From contig JAKUDP010000012.1 of assembly GCA_022570795.1 (NCBI GenBank), positions 1,054,001 to 1,118,000 of the forward strand: DNA of 64,000 bases, in the 5' to 3' direction. Within the stretch, counting starts at the first letter, position 1. Every line of letters begins with the position of its first letter. The notes beneath the pieces are model-generated. The model was not told where the DNA came from and searched no databases. It saw only the letters and a program-made list of their open reading frames with translations. This DNA comes from Sphaerulina vaccinii (Eukaryota > Ascomycota > Dothideomycetes > Mycosphaerellales > Mycosphaerellaceae). Both the position numbers and the translations under genes were made by a program. Positions 52,938 to 64,000 of the stretch are shown piece after piece.

Positions 52938-54903
52938 GGTTGAATAATCATCGTGCAAAGTCGTTCTATCATGTGCTTCCATACCCATCGGGTATGTCAA
53001 AACTAAGAAAGATGGTCCTACAGAGTAGTGCCGTGAAGCAAAAGAAATATGACTGTAGCAAAACAATCGCCAACAGTGGCGAAGATGAAGACACACAAGA
53101 CGAGCACATCTTGGCAGGCAAGTTCTTCACTCATAAGTTGGCATCAGTTTTGCGGACGACTTACAGCTCTGCCGCTAGACCAAGGACGACTGTTGAAGAG
53201 GGTGAGCTGTGAGTTGTATATGATACCTCACTTGGCGCAGTCCAGCAAGCAGAAGACGAATTGGAGGGGTGAAGTGAATGTCCTATCGCCAGAATGTGAT
53301 AAAGCAGCCAACTGTTCCACCCTGCTGCTAGTAATGGTACTAATGTTCGAAGAGAGGAGCCAAAAGTTGATGTGTTACAACTCGAGCTTGAACAGGACAT
53401 ATGAGTTGTCGTTAAGAAGACGAGACAATGGCCCATCCTGAAGGCCCCGACACCGGAAGGTTCGACTTTTCCAGGTTCGAATCGTACGAAAGTCATCATG
53501 GAATGGGCGCTCCAATAATGCATACCAAAAAGAAGTGTTTGAAGTCTCAAGGTCTCCTGGATATAGAAAGGCAAAACAAAAAGATATCGAAACAAGCTGA
53601 GCCTGTGGGAGACTCGAAGGTCGTACCCGGAATCGCTGCGTATCGTTAGCAGCTGCGCGGATGATTGAACAGTTTTGGAGAGTCTTACAACCGGGGTTCC
53701 CGGAAAATTCTTGTGCGATTGAACTGCAATCAGAATCCGATGTGATGACCGCTTCGATCAATGTTAGCAATCGATTAGATAGAAGATAGTAAGGATACAA
53801 CGAACCTACACTATACAACCTTGTGTATTGTGCTTCTGGCCAATGCATGGTCGAATATGTACCTTTATGAAACGGTGCCGAGCTATTCCGGCTTGGCGTC
53901 TCAAGTGAACAACTTCAACTCTGACTCGATCGTCCTTCCCACATCACACACACACTCACCTGAAGTCAAGGCTTTCAAGCACTCGACGATACAATCACGG
54001 GAGCAGTCCTCTCGGAAGACCTGCGCTTTTGCACTGCCGATGCGCAACCACACGACGATCGACCCCGCTCTACCCATACCCATACATGTGCAGGATTGCC
54101 TTCGGATTTGGTAGCGAGTTGTGGCGCATTTGCATCGCGATCATCTCTCACGAGATAGGCTGAGAAGGCTTCGACTGCAAGCATTGAACAATGAGCTATG
54201 ATATGATGGCTCCATCATTCTCTTAAGGATGACATGGAGACGCGTTTCTGGGTCAAGACCGGCCAGAGCCAGGCGGAGACGGAAAAGAGCTGGCAACCCC
54301 TCGATATGCGGTACTCCTTCTGTGGTATCACGAGAAATGGCTGAGATTGGCCTTGACTTCTCGACATGATACCTGCGAGTCAACTATTGTGCGTTCCACG
54401 CTAAAGTGTGGCCCGGTAGTCGGGAGAGGCTCTGCGATACCTGAGATGGCTCTCCCGCAGCAAAGGTGGCGTTTGCGATGCTTTCGAAAGCCCTAGAGCC
54501 TGTTATGCTCAGCGCGGACTTCCCTCGTGGCATCAAGTGTGGAGTGCATTTATACCATGATCCCATGCGGGGTTGCAGCGATCAGAGACCAGGTATGTTA
54601 CGCCTAAATGCACCAACTATGGTGCAAGCAGATGAGCAGAGGACAGTACGCACGGAAAGTCAGACTGCCATGACTAACCTGCCCTCATATGCTGCCGGTC
54701 ACTGCCACTTCGGCATACATGCTTAGCTGCTCATCTCGCACTGCAGCTCCTCTTCACCTCGCAGCATTGCCGAGCTTCTGCACAGCGACTTCCGCGCTTG
54801 TTTCGAATGTGATAGGGACGATGTCGCCCTGTATCTGGGCAAGTATCTCTCTGTCTGACTTTCAACATTCTCGTGCAACACACATTTCTACAGGTTTGCA
54901 AGC
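52938..54903. other. Intergenic region, 2 kb, with one tRNA-like unit
   Basis: The unit at 53058-53195 lies here. Frames at 53161-53595 and 53375-53848 on the minus strand overlap each other and are not supported. Promoter of the second carrier lies upstream of 54904. Confidence 0.5.
53058..53195 (-). ncRNA. tRNA-like Pol III-type unit, copy 13
   Basis: Head CAACAGTCGTCCTTGGTC, A-box-like TGGTCTAGCGG, shortened core CTGTAAGTCGTCCGC, end GGCGATTGTTTTGC. TATA-like ATCATATACAAC about 22 nt upstream. Confidence 0.55.
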
Positions 54904-56620
54904 ATGGGCTGGATATCTCGCATCTTCTCTACTGGAGAAGAAGGAAGTGGTAGAAGAATCAACGCCTATAATGTCTGGATGCTGCTGTTCGTATCAATCG
55001 GCAGCATGGTGTATGGCTACACTGCCAGTATCATTGGCTCGACCTTAGGTGCTTTAGTCTTCATTTCTTCCACCGCATCGTGCTAAAAAGTCTCAGGACA
55101 ACCGACATTCATCGCCTACTTCGGACTTGCCACGCGACCGAACGGAACGCAACTCATTGCTGCGACCAATGGATTGTTCCAAACAGGGGGAGTTCTAGGC
55201 ACTTTAACGCTGCCATTGTTCACAGACAGATGGGGCAGAAAAGCAGGCTTGGGCATTGTATGCATATGTGCTCGGCATGCAATGCAACGCTGACTGGTCG
55301 CAGAGCGCATTTCTGGCCATGGTTTCTGGAGCTCTTCTCGCAGGCAGCACCCATATCGCGATGTTCCTCGTCTTCAGGTTCTTCGCAGGCGCGTCTGCTT
55401 TCATGATACTCGCAGCTGTACCCATCTGGATGTCAGAAACCGTCCCTGCACATCTAAGGGGCGCACTTGTTAATATACACGCAATATCGTTGGTCTTTGG
55501 CTATACTGTTCAGTCTTGGATCGGATTCGGCTTCTTTCATTGGAAAGATGGCGGCAACTACACTTGGCGTGTCCCCATCATGTTTCAGTGTGTCTGGCCA
55601 TTGCTTTTGCTTTGTGGCCTGTACTGGGTGCCTGAAAGCCGTATGTATTCGTCTCATGTTACAGAGCACTGAGCTGACAATGTGACAGCTCGCTGGCTGT
55701 GCATGAAAGATCGCGGAGAAGAGGGCAAAGCCATTCTCCTTCGCCTGCATGACGACTCGACAGACCCCCACCACACATTCGCTCGCGGAGAATATATACA
55801 GATACAGAAGCAGCTTGCACTCGAACGAATGCTAGATGACAGTTGGATGCACATCTTTCGCAAGCCATCCCTCCGCAAACGGCTATGGCTGACCATTGGA
55901 ACTACTGGCTTTATACAATGCTCAGGTGTTCTGGTCATCAACAACTACGGACCTACACTCTACAAGAACCTTGGCTTTTCCGAGACAAAACAGCTTCTTT
56001 ATCCGGCAGCATGGCTGACTCTTGCACTGGGTCTCAACTGTATGGCCTCACTCATAGTCGACCACTTCAGTCGTCCTAAGCTCATGGCAATTGGCGTCTT
56101 CGGCTGCATGGTCACACTCATCATCGAAGCTGCTCTCATCGCTCAATTCGTGCGTTCGAACAACTCTGCCGCACTCCAAGCTGCAGTGGCTATGTTCTTC
56201 ATCTTCGAAATACCCTACGACTTCTGCCTCGATGGCCTGCAGTTCACCTACATTGCAGAGATCTGGCCTGCGCATCTTCGTGCCAAGGGCATGTCCGCTG
56301 GTGTGGCCATGATCTCACTAATGAACATCATGTGGCTACAAGCTGCACCTACGGCATTCGAGACAATTGGATGGAAGTTCTATCTCTGCCTCATCATACC
56401 CAGCGGCATAGGTTCTGTGATCATGTGGTTCTTCTTTCCAGACACCCGAGGCAGGCCACTGGAAGAGGTTGCTGCTGTCTTTGGAGACGCGGATGAGGTT
56501 GCGGTGTACCAGAAGGACATTGATATCAGTATCGACGACAAAATTGGTGGCGAAAAGGGCGAGTCGATCGTCTTCGTAGAATCTACTTCCGAGTCTCAAG
56601 GACCAACAGCTAGGGTTTGA
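54904..56620 (+). CDS. MFS sugar transporter, second carrier of the trio, 524 aa
   Basis: Exons 54904-55048, 55097-55257, 55304-55640, 55689-56620 give 524 residues. Sugar porter family: MLLFVSIGSMVYGYTASIIG (TM1), TNGLFQTGGVLGTLTLPLFT, DRWGRKAGLGI, FRFFAGASAFMILAAVPIWM, SETVPAHLRGALVNIHAIS (the E-x-x-P-x-x-x-R-G motif), WRVPIMFQCVWPLLLLCGLY, and the splice-restored PESPRWL. The second half has YGPTLYKNLGFSETKQLLYP and TYIAEIWPAHLRAKGMSAGV, and the end is FFPDTRGRPLEEVAAVFGD. It differs clearly from the 49663 carrier, so this is not a recent duplicate. With the SDR at 52072 it may form a small catabolic locus. Confidence 0.87.
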
Positions 56621-56823
56621 GATGTGAGTCAACCACGAAAGGCAGTGAGAAGAGCTTGACTAACACAGCGCAGACCAATTGAATAGAAAGAGTATGGTAA
56701 TTAGAAGTACAATGCTCGAACGCTTCGATGCTGAATTTCTCGCTGCTGTCGTAAAAGAGTGTCTGGGTCTACGCTAATATACAATTTTCATACAGGTGCT
56801 TTTGACATGAAGGTCATCGTCGT

Positions 56824-59800
56824 TCAGTAGTATGTGGGTGGTGGAGCAGTGTATCCTGGAGGCTTGCCGGACGAAGAGCTACCGCTGCTCGTTGGCTTGC
56901 TTGGCGACGATCCAGAGCTAGGAGTGGAAGACGGAGCTGGCTTGTCCGAACCATACTCGCTACCACCGGTGTTCGAGCCCGAAGATGGAGTTGACGAGCT
57001 TGGAGTCGCCGGCTTGCCTGAACCAGACTCGCTGCCACCGTTGTTCGAGCCTGACGATGGTGTTGAAGAGCTGGGTGTGCTTGGCTTGTCTGATCCAGAC
57101 TCGCTGTCTCCGTTGTTTGAAGGAGAGCTGGGTGTCGAAGAGCTTGGTGTGCTTGGCCTTCCGGATCCTGTTTCACTGCCACCATTGGAGCCAGAGCTTG
57201 GAGATCCTGTGGAAGCGCCTCCGTTGTTTGAACCAGAGCTAGGCGTAGCTGGCTTGCCCGAACCTGTGTTGCTTCCACCCTCAGTCGAGCCCGAGCTGGG
57301 AGAGCCCACGCTTCCGCCGACAGAACCAGATCCGCTGCCCTCAGAGCCGGACGATGGGATTGAGTGATTGGAACCTGATGGGATGAGGCCACCGACTGAG
57401 CCGAGACCTGGTACGCTTGGAATCGAACCTGATGGCTTGGGTCCTCCAACAGAGCCGAGACCTGGTACGCTCGGGATCGAACCTGAGGGGATAGAGCCAC
57501 CGACTGAACCGAGACCAGGCACGGATGGGATTGAGCTTGATGGGATAGAGCCACCGACTGAGCCAAGTCCTGGCACACTTGGGACAGAGCCTGATGGGAT
57601 AGAGCCGCCGACTGAGCCAAGTCCTGGGACACTTGGGATTGAGCCTGAAGGAGATGAGCCTCCAATTGAACCGAGACCGGGCACGGATGGGATAGAGCTA
57701 CCAGGAATACTTGGAATGCTTGAGCCGGATCCTGTAGGGAGGTTGCCAGTGATGCCATCGATCGACCCGCTTCCAGAAACGCTTGGAATGTCAGAGCCCG
57801 AGCCGTGTGCACCGCCGTTGATCGAGCCGCCAACAGTACCATTTGCTGAGGGAGTTGTCGAGCCTGATGTAGATGGCACAGAAGGAATCAGGCCGCCGAT
57901 AGAGCCACTGCCAGAAACGCTTGGAATGTTTCCGTTACCAGAGATGGATCCCGAGGGAAGGCCACCGATCGCTCCATTGCCGTTGCCAGAGACCGATTCA
58001 GAGGGAAGACCGAGAGAGCCTTCAGCACCACCCTTGATCGATCCGCCAACACCAGCCTCAGCGCCCATGTTACCACTTGCCGCTCCTCCCACTGAGCTTC
58101 CAATGCCGTTGAGACCTCCGCTCGCACTACCCTCGAGTCCAGCCTGCATCCCCGCTCCGAGACTGCCTTGGCCGCCAGGGACGAGACCAGCACTTGCGCC
58201 TCCATTTAGACCAGCTTGCATGCCCGCGCCGAGACCAGCTTGACCTCCAAGGCTACCTTGGCCGCCAGGAACGAGACCAGCACTCGCGCCACCGTTCAGA
58301 CCAGCTTGCATACCTGCACCAAGTCCAGCTTGTCCTCCGAGACTTCCCTCGCCATTTGCGCCAGCGTTCATTCCAGCTTGCATACCAGCTCCGAGACCAG
58401 CTTGTCCTGCGATGCTGCCCTGGCCATTTGGAATGAGGCCAGCACTTGCACCACCGTTCAGACCCGCTTGCATACCTGCTGTGAGGCCAGCTTGTCCGTC
58501 GAGTCCCGCGGATCCCGCTCCGCTGCCAGCAGCAGCGCCGCCGTTCAGGCCCGCTTGCATACCAGCTGTGAGACCGGCTTGCATGCCAGCTTGTGCTCCA
58601 AGGCCTGCTGATCCTGCTCCACTTCCAACAGCACCGCCGTTCAGGCCGGCTTGCATTCCTGCTGTCAGACCAGCTTGTCCTGCGAGTCCTGCAGACCCTG
58701 CTCCACTGCCAGCAGCAGCACCATTCAAGCCCGCTTGCATACCTGCTGTAAGGCCAGCCTGGCCGTTAAGACCTGCTGAACCTTTGCCTGCAGCAGCGCC
58801 GCCGTTCAAGCCTGCTTGCATGCCTGCTGTAAGGCCTGCTTGCATACCAGCTTGTGCTCCCAGACCTGCTGATCCCTGGCCTTTGCCAGCAGCACCGCCA
58901 TTGATGCCACCGAAGCCCAAACCAACTTGACCATTCAGGCCAGCTTGCATGCCAGCTTGTCCTTGAAGACCCGCTGAGCCCTTGCCACTGCCAGCGAGTG
59001 CGCCGTTACCAGCGCCGTTGATGCCACCGACAGCACCTAGCAGATGTCAGTGAAAGTCTCGAAGTCAGAGTGTGAAGAACGGACCTCCTGTCAAGCCGCC
59101 CTCAGCAGCAAGCCCAGCATTGGCTCCGAGTCCTGCTTGGCCCTGTCCGTTGCCAGATGCTCCAAGACCTGCAGCGCCCTTTCCGTTGCCAGAAAGACCA
59201 CCATTCCCTCCTAGATTCCGATTAGCTCATCTAGAGCTCGTTGCAGAGCACAAAGAGAAGACCTACCATCAGAAACCTGGCCTTGAGCAGCTCCGCCAGC
59301 TTTGAGACCACCTGCGGCTGAGCCAGACTGTGAGCCAGAACCACTGCCTCCAAGTCCGAAGCCGGCTGCACCTTGTCCTTCACCTCGGAAACCGAAGCCA
59401 GGAACGAAGACGCCTCCAGCGCTCAGAGCAGCATTTCCATTTGCGTTGCCATTGATACCAGATCCACCATTGGCAGATCCGACAGCTGAACTGCGGCCTG
59501 AAGCAGAACCATCTGCGGTTAGGCCACCCTTGGCAGATCCAGAGCCTGTACCGCTTGCAGCGCCGCCAAAGCCAGCATTGAGACCAGCAGCATTGCCATG
59601 GAACTCATCGCCAGAGTTCAAAGAGCCAGCTGCAGCGCCTTGTGCCGATCCATTGCCTTGAGCAGCTTTCGCACTGATCAGCGTTCCATCCGAAGGCTCA
59701 TTGATCGATCAAGTCCTTACCGCCGTTTGCTTGAGCACCAAAAGCTCCATTCGCAGAGCCTTTGCCATTCGCAGAGCCATTGGCCGCTCCGGTTCCAGCA

Positions 59801-59916
59801 ATATTGGCATTGCCGTTCGCAGAGCCTTGTGCAGCTCCGCTAACTGCTTGCGGGATCGCAGCAGAAAGAGCGACAGAGGCGAAAGCCAGCTGCGTGAAAA
59901 GGTATGCGTAACGCAT
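56824..59916 (-). CDS. Secreted Gly/Ala/Ser-rich repeat protein, 977 aa
   Basis: Exons 59916-59721, 59665-59267, 59210-59085, 59036-56824 give 977 residues. The signal peptide is MRYAYLFTQLAFASVALSAA. The N-terminal third is Gly/Ala/Asn-rich (NGSANGKGSANGAF). A first repeat domain (about residues 260-480) reiterates AGMQAGLNGGA with QAGLTAGMQAGLNG. It is followed by GSGNGNGAIGGLPSGSISGN-like text, and then six 18-residue units of SIPSVPGLGSVGGSIPSG type (about residues 680-795). The end is Ser/Thr/Pro/Asn-rich (SGSNNGGSESGSGKPATPSS) and closes GYTAPPPTYY. No GPI-anchor signal or catalytic motif is visible. A cell-wall, adhesive or matrix role is likely but not proven. The antisense strand is open almost throughout, an effect of repeat composition. 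Confidence 0.75.
57370..57695 (-). repeat. Six tandem 54-bp coding units in the secreted repeat gene
   Basis: Each unit encodes 18 residues of SIPSVPGLGSVGGSIPSG type; units differ by a few residues (SSPSG, SVPS, PKPSG, LIPSG). Likely variable in copy number between isolates. Confidence 0.8.
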
Positions 59917-60929
59917 ATTGTCGTTCGATCGAGAGAGTGTGAGTGAGTGAAAATTACTTTAGGTAAGATAAGAAACGTGTGTACGTGAAAGGTAAGTCGA
60001 CGATCGAGAGAACGACAGTGGTGCAGCGCTCGAAACGAGTGAGAGCGGACTGCTGTGTTTGGCTGATGAGAAGAGAGCAGGACCGAGTAAGACGACCTGC
60101 ACTGATATATGTATCCTATCCTTACTGATCTCTGTTGTTCAGCTAGCGCAGACGAACTAAGTGGACTGGACTCCGAACTCATCTAACATCCTGGTTATTA
60201 CAACACTGACTAGCTCACTCCGCGGATGCGGTGCACGATGTTGTGCATATGTGACTGCAGTAAAAGTGTGTGGCTGTGTTGCGACGTCCATAGCGGTGCC
60301 TGTTTATGTCGGAAATTGTCCGGAAGAGGAAAGTTGTGGTGCCAATTATGCTTCAGATGGCTTGAAGTCATGGCCAAGAATACCGAAATAGGCGGTGATC
60401 TGCGTATTACAGATCCAGGATCTAGGAGAACCGTTGATGCTATCGATGGCCGCGTGCTTCATAGTGCTTCACTGTTGTGGCTTGGTCAGGAATAGCAGAT
60501 ACACTCTTCTTGCGGCCGCCGGCTGGTTTCTGGTTGTGTGTTCGGAATATGTCTAGTTGATACTGAAGGTCTGGATGCGAAGCTTTGAAACGGCAGTCGG
60601 TAACCTACTCGATTCATGTCCAATATTCTCCGGCATATAGCCATTGAAATTTGCAGAGTTGAGACAATACCGAACGTCTTCTCGTTCGAGATTCTGTCAA
60701 ATGCATTCTGTTGTTGTGGTTTGAAGTGGTATGCGCTCGAGAGGAGGTGTCACAAAGTTGCTAGAGTAGCCGAACGATAGTGGTAGATCGTGTGAAGTCA
60801 AATAGAGTCGGGACCGGCCGGGTGGGAGCACTAACAAGACATCACCTCTTCCTCAAACAGGTGGAGCCTTCTATCACACGGAGAGCTCCGAGGTGGTTGT
60901 GTGGGGTAGAGTGCTCTTAGCAATATCAA
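59917..60929. other. Intergenic region next to AT-rich tract
   Basis: Promoter of the secreted repeat gene (minus strand), then about 800 bp of ordinary composition without a supported gene. Composition changes sharply near 60.93 kb. Confidence 0.5.
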
Positions 60930-63900
60930 ATACTAACTAAGGAGTGTTACTAATAACAACCTAGGCAGGCCTCGGTAGTATATATACCTTATATCTAGTG
61001 CTTTTATCCTACTACAATAGCTATTAAAGCTACTATACTTATATAGGTAGTATATTCGAAATAGAAAATAATAGCTTTTTTAATATTATTTTAAATTAAT
61101 AGCTTTAAGTCTAGATTTATCTATATTCTAATTGATACTTCTATATATTATATTAATTAATTAGTATAATATAATTAAGTAAGGCTCTAAAAAGCTAATA
61201 TAATTAATTAATATAGTTATTATCTATCTAGATATACTAGATATATTAGATATATTAGTATATTATTTATATTTTAGCTTTCTAGGCTTTTTTTTAATCT
61301 ACTAATAATTATTCTCTCTACTATAATTTAGCTTGTTCTTATAATCTAGTATAGGTAATAAAGTATATATAATCGATTAGAAATAGATAGAAGTAACTAA
61401 TTATAGTAGGAAGCTATTATTAACTTTACTAGTACTAATATACTTTTTTTCTCTCTAGCGCTAGTACTATTAATACTATAGCTATATAATACTCTTAATA
61501 AGTTTCTAATAGTTTTACTAGACTACCTTCTATACTAGAAGTAAAGTAATATACTATATATCTATAGTTAAGTAGTAGATATAGTTTATTTAAAAAGTAC
61601 TTAGTATAAGTAATTAGAGGCTATTATTTTTAATACTATACTTTATTTATATAAAAAAGTAAATTAAATATATTATTACTAATAGAAATAAGCTTTATCT
61701 ATATATCTAGAATTATAGTTATAAGTATTATTAGTATTAATAATAAGTAAATAGTAGTAGTTTTAGTATATTAGAAGAGGTATTTATAGTAGATAGTTAA
61801 TAAAGCTAATAAGGCTAAAAGTTATAATAAAAGTTTAGTTAGCTAGCTAGCTCTAAGCTATATAGTAGATAATATAAAAAAGGTATCTTTTACCTTAATT
61901 TAGAATCTATATAGTAAAGCTAAAAAACTTCAAAATAATAACTACTAAGTTATTAATACTATATATATAAATAATATTATATAAACAAACTAAGTAGTAT
62001 AAGTTATAGCTAAAATAAAATAGAAAATTTCTATTTTATTAGATTTCTTATAGTATATATATTAAGTAATAAGAAATTTATAATAGATTTTAGATTAGAA
62101 ATATATTTTTATATATATATTATTAAGCTTAAGTTTACTCTATAAGTGGATATAATATAACTACTTAGCTAAAATATATAAGAATTATAATTCTAACTAA
62201 ATAAGGTATACTAAATAATATCTAGTTAAGTAAATATAACTTTTTATATATATATAGTATCTCGGCTACTTTAATAGAATATTGCAGAAGTATATTTAGA
62301 AAGTATTACTACTTATAGAGTACTAGAGATAGCTCTTATATCAAACTCTAAGCGCCTATATTCTATATCTATTTATATTATTATTTGTATTATAATATAT
62401 TCTATAGTATATTATAATTCTAGCTCTCTTTTTTAAAATAGACTTTTGTATATACTACTAGATAATATTCGAAACTTCTAGACTTACTACTACTTATTAT
62501 AATAGAGTATACTAGCTACGCCTATACTAACTTCTATATAAAAGATAACTAGATATAATTTCTTTTTAGATTTATCTAAAGCTATAATAAGATAGTAGAG
62601 ACAAAAAAGATATATAAGTATAATAAGCTTCTATAGTCGATAGTAAGAGACTAGGAAATATAAAATATAGTAAGACTTATCTATAGAAATATATATTAAG
62701 TAAAGTAGATTCTATAAATAATTAGATTTTAATACTAATAAAAAACTTATAAAGCTTTAGCTACCTATTCTATATACTTTCTTCGTCTAGCTACTAGAGT
62801 AGAGAATAGGTATATAGTATACGTCTACTTTGTAAACCTACTAGAATACTCTATATATAGTCTATAGGGACCTTACTAGTAATTATAAATTTCTACTTAA
62901 AGTTAAGCTTAAAATAAAAAATATATACTATTCGACAAAAAAGCCTACTTTGTTACTAAGCTAATATACTATTTAGATCTAGTTATAGTTAAATATAAAG
63001 TATAGCCTAGAAAATAAAAAAAAAGTATAAGTCTATTACTTATACTAAAAATACTTTTAAAATATTAAAAGTACTCTAGAGCTTAAGTAAAGTAATATTT
63101 CTATATAAGTTATAATATATATAGCTAGTACTTCTAATCTAACTAGTAGAACTTACTAGTAACTAACCTAATATACTAATAAAACTTTAATATAGTAATC
63201 TTATAGTAAGCCTTCTCTGAAATTCTACTTAGCTAGATTATATACTAAGAATTTTAACTAAGTTTATATTTAAATATATAAAGTAATACTAAAGTAAGAA
63301 AGATTAGTATATAAGTAGCTTTACTAGTATTAACTACCTACTTATATATTAGGTTATAGAGGACCTAATAATCTTACTAAGTAGAGGCTAAGCTTAATCT
63401 AGTTAGAGCTTATTAATATATCTATAAGGAAGCAAGTAAAGAAGATTCTTATATTCTAATTAGTAAGATAGATTAGTAAGTTATATATAATAACTATTTA
63501 TAACTATAATATTTATTACCTATATATATAAAAGAAATTCCTAGTTTTATTAATTACTCTAATTACTCTAATTAAGGCCTACTTAGTATAATTAGGGTAC
63601 TTAGTATAATTAGTAGTAGGCCTAGTCTAAGCGCTACTAATTACTTCTATATATAACGCGCCTAGAAAATCTATAGGAATATTCCTATAGCGCACAAACT
63701 ATAATACTATTCCCTATCTAGCCTAGCTTTGTCCCGAAGCTAGTTTATAGAGTTGTTATCTCCTAGAAAGTTAGTTGTTATAGCTTCTTTCCTTTATAAT
63801 ACCTTGTATAATAACTAAGTTCTTAACCTATTATTATTATAAGCTCGCCAATTTTCTAGACCTCTAGGAGGCTATTATAGTAAAGTCGTATTTGTTCTAT

Positions 63901-64000
63901 AAGAAGTATAAGTATATATATAAGGTGTATATTCGCTCGGGAAAATATAATAAGTATATTTGTTATAGTTAGTAGTACAATATCTAGGTTATAAAGTCCG
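60930..64000. repeat. AT-rich RIP-like tract (relict repeats), runs off the window
   Basis: About 3.1 kb of strongly AT-rich sequence dominated by TA, CTA and TAG strings. CpA and TpG are rare while CpG and CpT persist (for example CGCGCC near 63.66 kb), the mark left by repeat-induced point mutation that turns CpA into TpA. Every frame is filled with stops and no gene is intact. The source repeat cannot be named; faint coding texture remains near 63.9 kb. Confidence 0.8.

Noticed and set aside
53161..53848. Overlapping minus-strand frames of 144 and 157 codons
   Set aside because: Overlap each other in different frames and partly cover a tRNA-like unit; no recognisable domain.
57368..58243. 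291-codon plus-strand Pro/Glu-rich frame and similar frames opposite the secreted repeat gene
   Set aside because: Antisense shadow of Gly/Ser/Ala-rich repeats; it lacks a start context and a domain, whereas the minus-strand gene has a signal peptide and consistent splicing.
60226..60495. 89-codon Cys-rich plus-strand frame
   Set aside because: Cys-rich at first sight, but without a proper signal peptide and overlapping a second open frame; ends in ordinary non-coding-like sequence beside the AT-rich tract.

Overview
This window reads as nuclear DNA of a filamentous ascomycete. Genes carry short GT-AG introns (mostly 46-150 nt) with CTNAY-like branch sites. They include typical Pezizomycotina families (DUF6604, Git3 receptors, Dal5-type and sugar MFS carriers, OTU protease, YVC1 channel). 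The right end is an AT-rich tract depleted in CpA/TpG, as RIP leaves behind. Introner-like introns and small F-box-like families suggest a Dothideomycete, most likely Mycosphaerellaceae or a relative; that placement is inference.

0-12.7 kb: a hypothetical protein, three members of one F-box-like family (1.3, 8.6 and 9.7 kb), a four-exon DUF6604 protein divergent from Elongator subunit ELP4, and a Git3/GPR1-type receptor. Several introns in the DUF6604 gene and in the 8.6-kb gene are copies of one another (introner-like). 12.7-25.1 kb: a gene-poor stretch, a three-finger C2H2 factor, the twelve-exon vacuolar Ca2+ channel YVC1, a tandem pair of F-box-like genes and a PQ-loop membrane protein. 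25.3-30.8 kb: the wybutosine enzyme TYW1, a small membrane protein read here by hand-splicing, and a Dal5/TNA1-type MFS carrier.

31.9-56.6 kb: a PL26-like exo-rhamnogalacturonan lyase with a broken frame, a secreted DUF4185 protein, an OTU deubiquitinase, a GT34-like glycosyltransferase, a tiny cysteine-rich secreted protein, and a same-strand trio of sugar MFS, KduD-like SDR and second sugar MFS. The lyase, SDR and carriers suggest use of pectin-derived sugars. A 400-bp TA-flanked inverted-repeat element lies at 46.6-47.0 kb. 56.8-59.9 kb encodes a 977-residue secreted repeat protein. From about 60.9 kb to the end the DNA is RIP-like and holds no intact gene.

The most unusual feature is a family of about 15 short units (138-160 nt). 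Nine (eight plus one diverged member by spacing) form a near-tandem array at 41.3-43.1 kb; the rest are scattered at 28.7, 34.8-35.7, 51.6 and 53.1 kb. Each has a TATA-like motif about 22 nt upstream of a tRNA-like head containing an A-box-like sequence, a highly variable middle, and a conserved T-run end. They look like RNA polymerase III genes or a SINE with its own promoter, and no matching named family is known to me.

All splice sites were read by eye; coordinates given as exon lists are predictions.
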